64,000 nt of DNA from Thermohalobaculum sp039822785 (GCA_039822785.1 JBCBMO010000003.1:310001-374000); one strand, 5' to 3'. Counted from the stretch's first letter, positions 23,284 through 32,962 are shown. The notes: a model not told the origin generated them from the sequence alone. Numbers and translations: made by a program.

Positions 23284-24035
23284 AGGTGCGCTCCTCCGAG
23301 ATAGGCTTCCTGAACCTTCGGGTTGCCCTTGATGTTCTCCGGCTCGTCCTCGACGATCACGGTGCCCTGGGCGAGCACGCTCACCGCCTCCGCGAGCGAG
23401 AAGACGACATGCATGTCGTGTTCGATGACGATCATGGTGATGCCGGTCTGGCCGATCTCCTTCAGCAGATCGATGGTGTTGTTGGTGTCGGCGCGGCTCA
23501 TGCCGGCTGTCGGCTCGTCGAGCAGCAGGAGCTTGGGCTTTTGCACCAGGCCCATGGCAAGCTCCAGCCGGCGCTTGTCGCCGCGGCTGAGCTGGCCCGC
23601 GACCTCGTTCGCCTTGGCGTCGAGCTTGATGTCGCGCAGCGTCTCCAGCGCCTGGGCCATGATCGAGGCCTCGCCCAGCACCCCGCTCCAGGCGTTCATG
23701 GTGAAGGCGCCGTCGCGCTTGGCGAAGGCGGGGATCATCACGTTCTCCAGCACCGTCAGTTCGGCGAAGATCTCCGGCGTCTGGAAGACGCGGGCAACGC
23801 CGCGCTGGTTGATCTCATGCGGCTTCAGCCCCAAGAGCGAGCCGCCGTCGAAGGTGACGGTGCCGGTGTCCGGGGTCAGGCGGCCGACGAAACAGTTGAG
23901 CAGCGTCGACTTGCCGGCACCGTTGGGGCCGATGATGGCGTGAACGGTGCCCTCCTGAACCGTCAGGTTGACCTCGTTCAGCGCCTTCAGGCCGCCGAAG
24001 CTCTTGTTGACGTTGCGGACCTCGAGGATGGCCAT
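23280..24035 (-). CDS. livG: HAAT-family ABC transporter ATP-binding protein (LivG type)
   Basis: 251 residues. Walker A is IGPNGAGKSTLLNCF, the signature is LSRGDKRRLELAM (with R-G-D in place of the usual G-G/Q-Q), Walker B is PKLLLLDEPTAGMS, and the switch is VIEHDMHVVFSLA. It pairs with the LivF-type subunit as a heterodimeric motor. Its stop overlaps the start of the next gene, and 13 nt separate it from the upstream permease. Typical length. Confidence 0.9.
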   Translation of the reverse strand: MAILEVRNVNKSFGGLKALNEVNLTVQEGTVHAIIGPNGAGKSTLLNCFVGRLTPDTGTVTFDGGSLLGLKPHEINQRGVARVFQTPEIFAELTVLENVMIPAFAKRDGAFTMNAWSGVLGEASIMAQALETLRDIKLDAKANEVAGQLSRGDKRRLELAMGLVQKPKLLLLDEPTAGMSRADTNNTIDLLKEIGQTGITMIVIEHDMHVVFSLAEAVSVLAQGTVIVEDEPENIKGNPKVQEAYLGGAHL

Positions 24036-24048
24036 GATCGCTCCTCCC

Positions 24049-25266
24049 TTACTCGGCCGGGGTCGGCTGGGCCGGGGCAGTGCCGCCGCGCTTCCGCCGC
24101 CCGAACAGCCCCGCGATCCGCCGGAACCCTTCGATCAGGCCGCCGGGCAGGAAGATCACGATCGCCATAAACACGAGGCCGAGCAGCAGGTGCCAGCCCT
24201 CGCCCACGAAGAGCGACATGACCGAGACCAGGGGCTCCACCAGCCAGTCGGGCAGGAAGGAGAAGGTGTCGGTCAGCAGCGATTTGTTGAGCGAGGAGAT
24301 GATCTGCTCGGCATACTTGATGATGCCCGCCCCCAGGACCGGGCCCAGCAGGGTGCCAGTGCCGCCCAGGATCGTCATCAGCACCACCTCGCCGGAGGCT
24401 GTCCACTGCATCCGCTCCGCACCCGCCAGCGGGTCGGTGACGGCCAGCAGGCCGCCGGCCGCACCCGCATACATACCGGAGATCACGAAGACCGCCAGCG
24501 TGTAGGGCCGGGTGTGGATGCCCGTGTAGTTCAGCCGGTTCTGGTTGGTCTTGATCGCCCGCAGCATCATGCCGAAGGGCGAGCGGAAGATCCGCATCGA
24601 CAGGTAGAAGCCCAGGATGAGGATCAGCGCGCAGAAGTAGAAGCCGGTGTTGAACTGGAACTCGTAGCCCATGGCCGCCCATTCCCAGGTCTGGTTCATC
24701 TCCAGGCCGAACAGGCTGGGGAAAGGCAGCGTCCCGGTCTCGTTCACCGGGTCGAGGATGCGCGGATCGGCGAGGTTGAGCTGCAACCCCGTCTCGCCAT
24801 TCGTGATCGGTGTGAGCACCGAGTAGGCGAGGCTATAGGACATCTGCGCGAAGGCGAGCGTCAGGATCGAGAAATAGATCCCCGACCGGCGCAGCGAGAT
24901 GAACCCGATGACGACGGCGAAGATGCCGGACACGAGGATCGCCAGGATCAGGGCGGGGATGACGTTCATGCTCAAGAGCTTGAACATCCAGACCGCGGAG
25001 TAGGAGCCGACCCCCAAAAAGGCGGCATGGCCGAAGGAGAGGTACCCCGTCAGCCCGAAGAGCAGATTGAAGCCGATCGCGAAGAGCCCAAAGATCGCGA
25101 AGCGCTGCAACAGGTCCGGGTAGCCGGCGCCAAAGGGCGCCAGCAGGATCGGGCCCAGCAGGACGCAGATCGAGAAGACGAGCAGCAGGGCCCAGTCCTT
25201 GGCCGCGGCCGAGGTGGCGGATGGCATGGCGGGCACGCCGGCGGGGGAAAGGGTGGTGGTGCTCAT
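24049..25266 (-). CDS. livM: HAAT-family ABC permease (LivM type)
   Basis: 405 residues with about ten TM helices. The family segment GLTGYLSFGHAAFLGVGSY lies near the N-terminus, and the conserved cytoplasmic coupling region SPFGMMLRAIKTNQNRLNYTG (positions about 220-240) contacts the ATPases. The C-terminus is Arg/Lys-rich (GRRKRGG). The start is 4 nt downstream of the LivH-type stop. Substrate specificity is set by the binding protein and is not evident here. Confidence 0.88.
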   Translation of the reverse strand: MSTTTLSPAGVPAMPSATSAAAKDWALLLVFSICVLLGPILLAPFGAGYPDLLQRFAIFGLFAIGFNLLFGLTGYLSFGHAAFLGVGSYSAVWMFKLLSMNVIPALILAILVSGIFAVVIGFISLRRSGIYFSILTLAFAQMSYSLAYSVLTPITNGETGLQLNLADPRILDPVNETGTLPFPSLFGLEMNQTWEWAAMGYEFQFNTGFYFCALILILGFYLSMRIFRSPFGMMLRAIKTNQNRLNYTGIHTRPYTLAVFVISGMYAGAAGGLLAVTDPLAGAERMQWTASGEVVLMTILGGTGTLLGPVLGAGIIKYAEQIISSLNKSLLTDTFSFLPDWLVEPLVSVMSLFVGEGWHLLLGLVFMAIVIFLPGGLIEGFRRIAGLFGRRKRGGTAPAQPTPAE

Positions 25267-25270
25267 CGCA

Positions 25271-26299
25271 TCAGGTCTCCATGACGCCCTTGCGCCCCAT
25301 CAGGCCGCGCGGCCGGACGAGCAGGATGATGACGGCGACCAGGTAGATGATGATCTGGTCGATACCGGGCAGCAGCTGCTTGACCTCGTTCATGGAGGCG
25401 AAGCTCTGCAGGATCCCCAGCAGGAAGCCCGCGGCGACCGCGCCGCCCAGGCTGCCCATGCCGCCGACGACGACGACCACGAAGGACAGGACGAGGAAGT
25501 TCATGCCCATGTGGTAGTCGGGCGAGAGGATCGGCGTGTACATCACGCCCGCCAGCCCCGCGACTACGGCGGCGAGGCCGAAGACCGTGGTGAAGCGGCG
25601 GTCGATGTCGATACCGAGCAGGCCCACGGTCTCCCGGTCCGCCATGCCCGCGCGCACCACCATCCCGAAGGTGGTGAACTGCAGGAAGGCGAAGACGGCG
25701 CCGAGCACGAAGAGCGAGAAGAAGAGATACGTCACCCGCCACCACGGATAGACGATGATCCCGGGGTCATACCCGAGCAGCAGGCCGATATCGGCCGCAC
25801 CCTTGAAGCTGTCGGGCGCAGGTTGGGGGATCGGGTTCGCGCCGAAATAAGCTTTGACGATCTCCTGCAGCACGATCGCCAGGCCGAAGGTGACCAGGAT
25901 CTGCTCGGCATGCGGGCGCTTGTAGAAGTAGCGGATCAGCCCACGCTCCATCGCGATGCCGATCAGCATCATTACGGGGATCGCGAGCAAGATGGAGAGG
26001 AACACCGAGTACTCGACCATCCAGGTGCCGGTGTCGCCGAACCAGAGCTCGACATAGGGCGTTCGCACTTCCAGCGGCGTTCCCCACGCGGTGGTCTGGG
26101 TCGGATCCAGCGTCACCTGCTCCTTGGTGAGGATGTAGCGGGTCGTCACCGCGCAGAAGGCGCCGAGCATGAAGATCGCGCCATGGGCGAAGTTCACAAC
26201 GCCGAGCGTGCCGAAGATCAGCGTGAGCCCGAGGGCGATCAGCGCATAGGCGCCGCCCTTGTCGAGACCGTTGAGGAATTGAAGCAGGATGGCGTCCAT
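25271..26299 (-). CDS. livH: HAAT-family ABC permease (LivH type)
   Basis: 342 residues with about eight TM helices. The N-terminus MDAILLQFLNGLDKGGAYAL and the segment LTLIFGTLGVVNFAHGA are characteristic of LivH/UrtB permeases. Compared with E. coli LivH it has a longer periplasmic loop (about residues 60-95) containing an Asp/Trp-rich insert. GGGAGAG precedes the chosen ATG. A longer upstream reading is rejected because it is Arg/Pro-rich and lacks a ribosome site. It is in an operon with its neighbours. Confidence 0.88.
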   Translation of the reverse strand: MDAILLQFLNGLDKGGAYALIALGLTLIFGTLGVVNFAHGAIFMLGAFCAVTTRYILTKEQVTLDPTQTTAWGTPLEVRTPYVELWFGDTGTWMVEYSVFLSILLAIPVMMLIGIAMERGLIRYFYKRPHAEQILVTFGLAIVLQEIVKAYFGANPIPQPAPDSFKGAADIGLLLGYDPGIIVYPWWRVTYLFFSLFVLGAVFAFLQFTTFGMVVRAGMADRETVGLLGIDIDRRFTTVFGLAAVVAGLAGVMYTPILSPDYHMGMNFLVLSFVVVVVGGMGSLGGAVAAGFLLGILQSFASMNEVKQLLPGIDQIIIYLVAVIILLVRPRGLMGRKGVMET

Positions 26300-26411
26300 G
26301 GCCTTCTCTCCCGGATGGTTAAGCCGGGGGCGCAGCCGTGGCGCCCCCGGTCGTCTCGTCACCTGGGCACGCCCTGCGGGCGCCCCGGGTTGAGGTCAGA
26401 TCAAGCCGGGA

Positions 26412-27755
26412 TCAGGCGCCCGAGTTGCACTGACCCAGGCTGCCGCCCGAGAACATCGGGTGATCCGGGGCGTAGGTGATGTCCTCGGTCGAGGCGGTGT
26501 CGACGACCTCGAGAAGATCGAACTGCGAGGTCGGGTTCTCGTTGCCCTTCACGACCAGGACCGGCTTGAAGCACTGGTGGTCCTCGGCGCGGTAGAGCGT
26601 CGGGCCGTTGCCGAGACCGTCGAACTCGTAGCCCTCGAGGGCTTCGACCACTGCGCAGGGGTTGAAGGACTGCGCCCGCTCGACCGCATCCGCATAGAGC
26701 AGCGCCTGCACATAGCAGGTGTGCGCAGCCTGGCTCGGCGGGAAGCCGTACTCCTGGCCGAAGCTCTTGACGAAGGCCTTGGAGCCCTCGTCCTGCAGCG
26801 ACCAGTGCCAGTTGGTGGTGCCGAAGATGCCCTTGACGTTCTCGCCCGCACCCTGCGCCATGACGCGGCTGAAGAGCGGGACGACAACCTCGAGGTTCTT
26901 GCCGTTGACCACGCGGTCACGCATGCCGAACTGCACCGCCTGGGTGACCGAGTTCACCATGTCGCCGCCGTAGTGGATGAGCATCAGCACATCGGCGTCG
27001 GAGTTCAGCACCGGCGTCAGGTACTGCGAGAAGTCGCCCGCACCCAGCGGCGTGCGCACGCTCGCCACGGTGTTCCAGCCAACGTTCGCCGAGACCTCTT
27101 TCATGGTCTCCTCGACCGACCAGCCCCAGTTGTAGTCGGCGACCAGCATGTAGACGTTGCGGTCCTTGCCGTACTGCGCCTCGAGCACCGGGCCGAGTGC
27201 GGCGCCGGACATGTAGGCGTTGCAGAAGTGGCGGAACCCGTTGGCGCGGCGGTCCTTGCCGGTGGTATCGTTGGCGTGGGTCAGGCCCGCCATGAAGATG
27301 ATGCCGGCCTCCTGGCAGTAGGACTGCACGGCCACGGCAACGCCCGAGGACGAACCGCCGGTGACCATCACGGCACCATCGGCCTCGACCATGCGCTTGG
27401 CCGACGCGCGGGCGGCGTCCGACTTGGTCTGCGTGTCGCCGGTGACGTACTCGACCTTCTTGCCGAGGATGCCGCTGCCCTGCAGCGCCTTCGAGCTGAA
27501 GGTGTTGATCATGCCGCCGTCGCCCTCGCCATTGAGGTGCTTCACGGCCAGCCGGTAGGCGCGCAGCTCGTCGGCGCCCTCTTCGGCGTAGGGCCCGGTC
27601 TGGGGCACGTTGAAGCCCAGCGTCACGGCACCGCCGGTCGGCTCATTCGTGAAGGCATAGGCGGGGCGCGTGAGGATCGTCGGCGCCGCCAGGCCGGCGC
27701 CAAGCGCGGCGCCGGTGCGTAGAACGCCACGACGGTTGAACGTAAACTTTGTCAT
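26412..27755 (-). CDS. HAAT-family ABC transporter periplasmic substrate-binding protein
   Basis: 447 residues with a Tat-like leader (NRRGVLRTGAALGAGLAAP, cleavage near AYAFT). The mature type I binding-protein fold starts VTLGFNVPQTGPYAEEGADE, like LivK/AmiC relatives. Ligand-pocket segments include GGSSSGVAVAVQSYC and MLVADYNWGWSVEET. It does not show the UrtA-type N-terminus, so urea is not favoured; amino acids, amides or aromatic acids are possible. It is separated from the LivH-type gene by 112 nt and divergent from the RamB-like regulator. Confidence 0.85.
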   Translation of the reverse strand: MTKFTFNRRGVLRTGAALGAGLAAPTILTRPAYAFTNEPTGGAVTLGFNVPQTGPYAEEGADELRAYRLAVKHLNGEGDGGMINTFSSKALQGSGILGKKVEYVTGDTQTKSDAARASAKRMVEADGAVMVTGGSSSGVAVAVQSYCQEAGIIFMAGLTHANDTTGKDRRANGFRHFCNAYMSGAALGPVLEAQYGKDRNVYMLVADYNWGWSVEETMKEVSANVGWNTVASVRTPLGAGDFSQYLTPVLNSDADVLMLIHYGGDMVNSVTQAVQFGMRDRVVNGKNLEVVVPLFSRVMAQGAGENVKGIFGTTNWHWSLQDEGSKAFVKSFGQEYGFPPSQAAHTCYVQALLYADAVERAQSFNPCAVVEALEGYEFDGLGNGPTLYRAEDHQCFKPVLVVKGNENPTSQFDLLEVVDTASTEDITYAPDHPMFSGGSLGQCNSGA

Positions 27756-27935
27756 TGAGAGACCTCCCGTTGATCTGGCCGGACGGCATGCTGGGGCCGT
27801 CGCCTGTTGTGCACGCCGTTACGCCCGGGCGTTGTCCGGCGCCACGGAGTATGGCGGGGGATGTCAACCGATCAACAAGTGATTGACATGATTGCCTTTT
27901 TCTGTAAACAACTGTTTGCTGCACACGCTCAGATT

Positions 27936-27950
27936 GTGTGAATTTTACAC
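27936..27950. promoter_or_regulatory. Palindromic site in the divergent ABC/RamB-like intergenic region
   Basis: GTGTGAATTTTACAC is a near-palindrome with GTGT/ACAC ends in a locally AT-rich patch (27850-27950) between the two divergent genes. A second near-palindrome, AAACAACTGTTT, lies just upstream (27906-27917). Either could be an operator for the RamB-like regulator that starts at 27990. Confidence 0.35.
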
Positions 27951-27989
27951 TGCACCGCGGTAAGCGGTTGTCTCGGAGAGGTTTTCCCC

Positions 27990-29303
27990 ATGCCGCAGGG
28001 GATCGTCGGCGCCCGTATCCGCGCCCGCCGCAGGGCCATCGGCCTCACCCAGGCGGAACTGGCGCGGCGCATCGGCATCTCGCCGAGCTATCTCAACCTG
28101 ATCGAGCGTAACAAACGCGGCATCGCCGGAAAGCTGCTGGGCACGGTCGCGCGGGAACTCGACGTGCGGCGCGAGGAATTGGACGGCGCCTCCGAACGCC
28201 GGCTCTTCGACGAGGTGGCGGAGATCGCGGCGGATCCGCGTTTCGCGAGCCTCGCCCTCGCCCAGGGCGAGGTCGGTGATCTGGTCGGCCGCTATCCGGG
28301 CTGGTCCCGCGCCCTCAGCACGCTGTTTCGGGCGGAGCGGGATGTGACCGCGCTCAACAGGGCGCTGTCTGACCGGCTGACCCACGACCCCTTTCTGGGT
28401 GAGGCGGTGCACCGGATGCTGACGCATACCGCCGCCCTGCGCGCCGGCGCCGAGATCCTGCGCGATGTGCCCGACCTGGAACCTGGCGACCGCCAGCGCT
28501 TCACCGAGATGGTGGCGGAGGAGAGCGCCCAGCTCTCGGATGTGGGCACCGCGCTCGCGGGTTATTTCGACCGCGCCCACGACGCCGCGCAGGCGCTGAC
28601 CCCGGGCGATGAGGTGGAGGCGATGTTCGAGCGCCGCGCCAACCATTTCGCCGAGATCGAAGCCGAGGGCGAGGCCGCGATCGAGGAGGTGATCGACACC
28701 GCCGAGGACATCACCTCGGAGGAGGGGCGCGCCCTCGCCGAGGCACGGCTCAAGCGCTATGCCGCCGATGCCGCCGCCGCCCCCCTTGGCCCCCTGTCCG
28801 AAACCGCCGCTGCCGAACGCTATGACGTGGAGCTGATCGCCGAGCGGTTGGGGACGGGGGTCGATACCGCCTTCCGCCGGCTCGCCAGCCTGCCCCATGC
28901 GCCCGGGCGTCCGCGCTTTGGCTATCTCGAGACGAACGCCGCCGGGGTTGCGACCGAATATCGGGGCATCCCCGGTTTCGTCGCCCCCCGCCACGGCGCG
29001 CCCTGCCCCATCTGGGTGAACTATCGCGCCGCCGCCCAGCCGGATCAGGCGCTGCGCCAGATCGCGGCCTTCCCCACCGGCCTGTCGTTCCTGTTCGTCG
29101 CCCGCGCGCGGCGCCAGCGTCAGGCGGGCTTTGGGCGCACGGGCCTGCCGGTGATCGACATGCTGGTCCTCGATGCACAGGCCGCGGGCGAGACGGTCTA
29201 TGACCCCGCTGGGCAGCTTACGCCCGAGCCCGTCGGCCAGTCCTGCCGGATCTGCCCGCGCGCGGGCTGCGATCAGCGGGTGCTGGACAGCCTCGCGGGC
29301 TAG
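27990..29303 (+). CDS. XRE-family regulator of the RamB/ScfR (short-chain fatty acyl-CoA) type
   Basis: 437 residues. The N-terminal XRE HTH (about 5-60) contains LTQAELARRIGISPSYLNLI. A long alpha-helical middle leads to a C-terminal DUF2083-like region with FVAPRHGAPCPIWVN, and the terminal Cys cluster is CRICPRAGC. RamB-type proteins control acetate/propionate assimilation genes in actinobacteria, and related proteins in alphaproteobacteria sit beside acetate-response kinases, as here. Its AUG follows a GAGAGG-like site. Ligand and targets are inferred from the family. Confidence 0.8.
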   Translation: MPQGIVGARIRARRRAIGLTQAELARRIGISPSYLNLIERNKRGIAGKLLGTVARELDVRREELDGASERRLFDEVAEIAADPRFASLALAQGEVGDLVGRYPGWSRALSTLFRAERDVTALNRALSDRLTHDPFLGEAVHRMLTHTAALRAGAEILRDVPDLEPGDRQRFTEMVAEESAQLSDVGTALAGYFDRAHDAAQALTPGDEVEAMFERRANHFAEIEAEGEAAIEEVIDTAEDITSEEGRALAEARLKRYAADAAAAPLGPLSETAAAERYDVELIAERLGTGVDTAFRRLASLPHAPGRPRFGYLETNAAGVATEYRGIPGFVAPRHGAPCPIWVNYRAAAQPDQALRQIAAFPTGLSFLFVARARRQRQAGFGRTGLPVIDMLVLDAQAAGETVYDPAGQLTPEPVGQSCRICPRAGCDQRVLDSLAG

Positions 29304-29444
29304 CGCGCCGTCCGAGACGGTCTGGGGCGGTCCAATCTTCTGGATTGCGCAACGATGGGCCGAGGCAGATACTCAGCCTAAGCGCACCGGCCACCAAGGC
29401 GCGCCACAAGACAAATCGGCCGGTAAGGGCGGGAGGGATGAACC

Positions 29445-29900
29445 ATGGACGGCCAACGCGGGCGTGTGCTGCTGGCGGAGGACGAGGCGAGCATCGTGGC
29501 GTCGCTGCGTTTCCTGCTGGGCCGCGCCGGCTTTGAGGTCGAGGTCGAGATCAACGGCGAGGCCGTGGTCGATCGCGCCCTCGCCGCGCCGCCGGATCTG
29601 CTGGTGTTGGACGTCATGCTGCCGGGGATCGACGGGTTCGAGGCGCTGCGCCGCCTGCGCGCCGATCCGCGTTGCGCCAGCCTGCCCATCGTCATGCTGA
29701 CCGCAAAGGGCCAGCGAGAGGATCGGGAGACCGCCGCGCGCCTGGGCGCCGATGCCTTCATCACCAAACCCTTCGCCAACGCAGACGTCGTCAACGCCGT
29801 GACCCGTCTGGCCCAAGGCGCAGCCGCTGGCGAGACCGTGCCGGGCGCCCTGCCGGGCCGGGCGGCGGGTGCGACGAGCGGGAGTGGAGGTACTGCGTGA
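29445..29900 (+). CDS. Single-domain response regulator
   Basis: A 151-residue CheY-like receiver with the acidic pair E12/D13, phosphoacceptor D56 (LLVLDVMLPG) and K in FITKPF. A Gly/Ala-rich tail of about 25 residues replaces an output domain. It probably receives phosphate from the symporter-kinase two genes downstream and passes it on or acts by protein contact. Its stop overlaps the GTG of the next gene (GTGA). Confidence 0.85.
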   Translation: MDGQRGRVLLAEDEASIVASLRFLLGRAGFEVEVEINGEAVVDRALAAPPDLLVLDVMLPGIDGFEALRRLRADPRCASLPIVMLTAKGQREDRETAARLGADAFITKPFANADVVNAVTRLAQGAAAGETVPGALPGRAAGATSGSGGTA

Positions 29901-30214
29901 GCCGCACGCCGGAGCCGGAGCGTGCCGCACGGCGATGGCATGACGCGGCGATGGGCCTGCCCATGGCCGGGATCGTCTTGCTGCTCTCGCCCTTTGCCCA
30001 GGTCTTCGCGGTCGATGGGCGCGTCTTCGGGATCCCGGTGCAGGTCGCCTATGTCTTCGGGGCCTGGGGTCTGCTGATCCTGATCGCGCGCTTCGTCGCC
30101 CGGGGGATGCTCTCGGAGCTCGACGAGCCCCCGCAAGCCAGAGCCAGGATCGCGCCCCGCCCCGTGGCCGACGCGGACAGCGCTCTGGGGGCGACCCCGC
30201 CGGCGCCGCGCTGA
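29897..30214 (+). CDS. Small two-TM membrane protein of the symporter-kinase module
   Basis: 105 residues from a GTG overlapping the previous stop. It has two TM helices (about GLPMAGIVLLLSPFAQVFAV and VAYVFGAWGLLILIARFVA) and a Pro/Ala-rich cytosolic tail. Small two-TM proteins commonly precede SSS-type symporters (DUF4212-like) and may be an accessory subunit. Its 13-nt distance from the kinase gene supports that. No motif identifies a function. Confidence 0.7.
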   Translation: MSRTPEPERAARRWHDAAMGLPMAGIVLLLSPFAQVFAVDGRVFGIPVQVAYVFGAWGLLILIARFVARGMLSELDEPPQARARIAPRPVADADSALGATPPAPR

Positions 30215-30227
30215 ACGGTCGAGCGGC

Positions 30228-32906
30228 GTGCTCAGCCAGGACCTCCTCCTCGCCGTCGCCCTCGGCTATGTCGTCTTTCTGTTCGTCGTCGCCTTCACGG
30301 CTGACCGCCAGGGCATGCGCCGGGGCAGCTGGCTGCAGTCACCGGCGATCTACACCCTCGCCCTGTCGGTCTATTGCACGGCCTGGACCTTCTACGGCGC
30401 CGTGGGGCTGGCCGCCCGCTCGGGCCTCGAGTTCGCCACGATCTACCTCGGACCGACGCTGGTGTTCATCGGCTGGTGGTGGACGCTGCGCAAGCTGGTG
30501 CGGATCGGCCGGGTGCATCGCATCACCTCCATCGCCGACCTCGTCTCCTCGCGCTACGGCAAGTCGCCGGCGCTGGCGGTGGTGGTCACCGTGATCGCGG
30601 TGATCGCGACCACCCCCTACATCGCGCTGCAGCTCAAATCGATCACCACCAGTTTCGAGGCGATCTCCGGCGCGCAGCACGCCAGCCGCACGGCCTTCTG
30701 GGTCGCCTGCGGGCTTGCCGCCTTCACCATCCTCTTCGGCACCCGCTCCATCAGCGCGAACGAGCGCCATCACGGCGTCGTCGCCGCCATCGCGGTGGAG
30801 GCGGTCACCAAGCTCGTGGCGCTCGTCGCGGTCGGCATCTTCGCCGTCTGGGGTGTCGCCGGCGGGGTGGAGGCAATCTTCGACCGCATGCCGGCCGAGA
30901 TGGTCGTGCCGCAGGAGACCTTCGACGGCCGCTGGTTCACCATGGTGGTTCTGGCCGGGGCCGCCGTCCTGTGCTTGCCGCGCCAGTTCCATGTGACCGT
31001 GGTCGAGAACACCGACGAGCGGCACCTGCTGACGGCAAGCTGGCTGTTCCCGCTCTATATGTTCCTCATCAGCCTGTTCGTGCTGCCCATCGCCATCGCG
31101 GGGCTCGCCTGGCTGCCGGAGGGGTCGAACCCCGATCTTTTCGTGATTGCCCTGCCGCTTGCATTCGATCAGCAGGAACTGGCGCTGCTCGCCTTCATCG
31201 GCGGCTTCTCCTCGGCGACCTCCATGGTGATCGTCGCCTCCATCGCCCTGTCGATCATGGTGTCGAACCATGTCGTGGCGCCGCTGGCGCTGAACCGAAT
31301 GCTGAGCGAGCGCGCGGCCTCCGGCGACATGCGGGATCTGCTGCTGACCAGCCGGCGGGTGACGATCGCCGCCCTCCTGGGGTTGGGGTTTCTCTATCTT
31401 ACGGTCTCCGACGGCGGGGCGGGGCTTGCGGCCATGGGGCTCACGGCCTTCGTGGGCGTGGCCCAGGTGCTGCCGGCGATGATGGGCGGGATCATGTGGC
31501 GCGGGGCGACCCGGGCCGGGGCGCTGGCGGGCCTGGTGGCCGGGGCGGTGCTGTGGCTCTACACGCTGTTTCTGCCGGCACTCGGCGGCGTCCTGCCCGA
31601 AAACTGGATGGCGGCGGGGCCCTTCGGCATCGCAGCGCTGCGGCCGCAGGCGCTGTTCGGCCTCGCGGGGCTCGACCCGCTGGTCCATGCGACGGTCTGG
31701 AGCCTCGGCACCAACATACTGCTCTTCGTAACGGTCTCCATGGCCACCAGCATGTCGGCGCTGGAGCGCTTGCAGGCGGCGCTCTTCGTCGACGTCTTCC
31801 GCACCTCCGCCGGCGACGGCCCGCGCTTTGTGCGCCGGGAGGCGGCGGCGGAGGATCTCTTTATCCTTGCCCAGCGGATCCTGGGGGCGGTCCCGGCACA
31901 GCGCCTCTTCGACCGCATGGCTCGGGCACAGGGCCGCGGCTCCGGCCTGCCCAAGGCCGACGACGCCATGGTCGAGCGGCTGGAGCGCGAGCTTGCGGGC
32001 TCGGTCGGCGGCGCCTCGGCCCATGCCATGGTGATGCGGGCCACCGGGGGCGAGATCGTCTCGCTCACCGATCTGATCGACATCGCGGACGAGACGCAGA
32101 AGCTGATGGAGACCACCCAGCGCCTGGCGGACAAGACGACCGAGTTGGAGCGCACCGCCGACGAGCTTCGCCGCGCCAACCAGCGCCTGCGCCGGCTGGA
32201 CCGGCAAAAGGACGACTTTCTCAGCCAGGTCAGCCATGAGTTGCGGACGCCGATGACCTCGATCCGCTCCTTCTCCGAGATCCTGTTGTCCGAGCCGCAG
32301 GTCGAGACCGAGGAGCGCGCCCGTTTCACCGCCATCATCCATGCCGAGAGCATCCGGCTAACCCGCCTGTTGGACGAGATCCTGGACATCAGCCGGCTGG
32401 AGAGCGGCTATGCCGACATCCCCATCGAGCAGGTCCCCATCGCCGGTGTCTTGAGCACGGCGATGGACTGTGTGGCAGGCTTCGCCTTCGAGCGCGGCGT
32501 GCGGATGACGATCGATGATGCCGTGCCCGAGGTCGCGGCAGCCGCCAATCCGGACCGGCTGCTGCAGATCCTGATCAACCTGCTGTCGAACGGCATCAAG
32601 TACAACGGCCACGCCGAGCCCAGGATCACCCTCCATGCCCGGACCGAGGCCGGGCGGGTGGAGATCGACGTCGCCGACAATGGCGGCGGCGTGACGGCGG
32701 AGGAAGCGGAGGACATCTTCGCCAAATTCACCCGCGGCACGCGGGCACCGCTGGACCGGGGCGCCGGGCTGGGCCTGCCGATCAGCCGCGCCATGGCGGA
32801 GCGGATGGGCGGTACGCTGGCCGTCGTGTTCCGCGAGGATGGCACCAGCTTCTTCCGGGTGACCCTGCCGCTTGCGCCCCCATCGCCGGCGCGCGCGGCG
32901 GAGTAA
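30228..32906 (+). CDS. Sodium:solute symporter-histidine kinase fusion (CrbS-like)
   Basis: 892 residues. Residues 1-530 form a 12-13 TM SSS (PutP/ActP-like) transporter fold, starting QDLLLAVALGYVVFLFVV, with QLKSITTSFEAI and GFSSATSMVIVASIALSIM core segments. A coiled coil (about 625-655) leads to the HisKA domain with H670 in SHELRTPM, then HATPase boxes NLLSNGIKYN, DNGGGV and GAGLGLPISRAM. CrbS-type fusions sense a transported solute, often acetate, and control acs through a partner regulator. No acs gene is in the window. It starts with GTG. Confidence 0.9.
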   Translation: MLSQDLLLAVALGYVVFLFVVAFTADRQGMRRGSWLQSPAIYTLALSVYCTAWTFYGAVGLAARSGLEFATIYLGPTLVFIGWWWTLRKLVRIGRVHRITSIADLVSSRYGKSPALAVVVTVIAVIATTPYIALQLKSITTSFEAISGAQHASRTAFWVACGLAAFTILFGTRSISANERHHGVVAAIAVEAVTKLVALVAVGIFAVWGVAGGVEAIFDRMPAEMVVPQETFDGRWFTMVVLAGAAVLCLPRQFHVTVVENTDERHLLTASWLFPLYMFLISLFVLPIAIAGLAWLPEGSNPDLFVIALPLAFDQQELALLAFIGGFSSATSMVIVASIALSIMVSNHVVAPLALNRMLSERAASGDMRDLLLTSRRVTIAALLGLGFLYLTVSDGGAGLAAMGLTAFVGVAQVLPAMMGGIMWRGATRAGALAGLVAGAVLWLYTLFLPALGGVLPENWMAAGPFGIAALRPQALFGLAGLDPLVHATVWSLGTNILLFVTVSMATSMSALERLQAALFVDVFRTSAGDGPRFVRREAAAEDLFILAQRILGAVPAQRLFDRMARAQGRGSGLPKADDAMVERLERELAGSVGGASAHAMVMRATGGEIVSLTDLIDIADETQKLMETTQRLADKTTELERTADELRRANQRLRRLDRQKDDFLSQVSHELRTPMTSIRSFSEILLSEPQVETEERARFTAIIHAESIRLTRLLDEILDISRLESGYADIPIEQVPIAGVLSTAMDCVAGFAFERGVRMTIDDAVPEVAAAANPDRLLQILINLLSNGIKYNGHAEPRITLHARTEAGRVEIDVADNGGGVTAEEAEDIFAKFTRGTRAPLDRGAGLGLPISRAMAERMGGTLAVVFREDGTSFFRVTLPLAPPSPARAAE

Positions 32907-32932
32907 CTCGCGTCAGGCTGCTTGGTGGTCGT

Positions 32933-32962
32933 GCCTTCCCCGCTCCGGGTGGGGGGGAAGGC
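32933..32962 (+). terminator. Hairpin after the symporter-kinase
   Basis: GCCTTCCCC (32933-32941) pairs with GGGGAAGGC (32954-32962) in the short gap between the kinase and the convergent small secreted-protein gene. It is symmetric enough to serve both strands. No T-run follows. Confidence 0.5.

Noticed and set aside
22483..27755. Urea transporter (urtABCDE) identity for the ABC operon
   Set aside because: The binding protein lacks the UrtA-type N-terminus and no urease genes are present; kept as generic HAAT family.
30339..32342. Minus-strand 667-codon frame opposite the symporter-kinase
   Set aside because: Low-complexity charged shadow frame; the plus strand encodes an unambiguous SSS-kinase.
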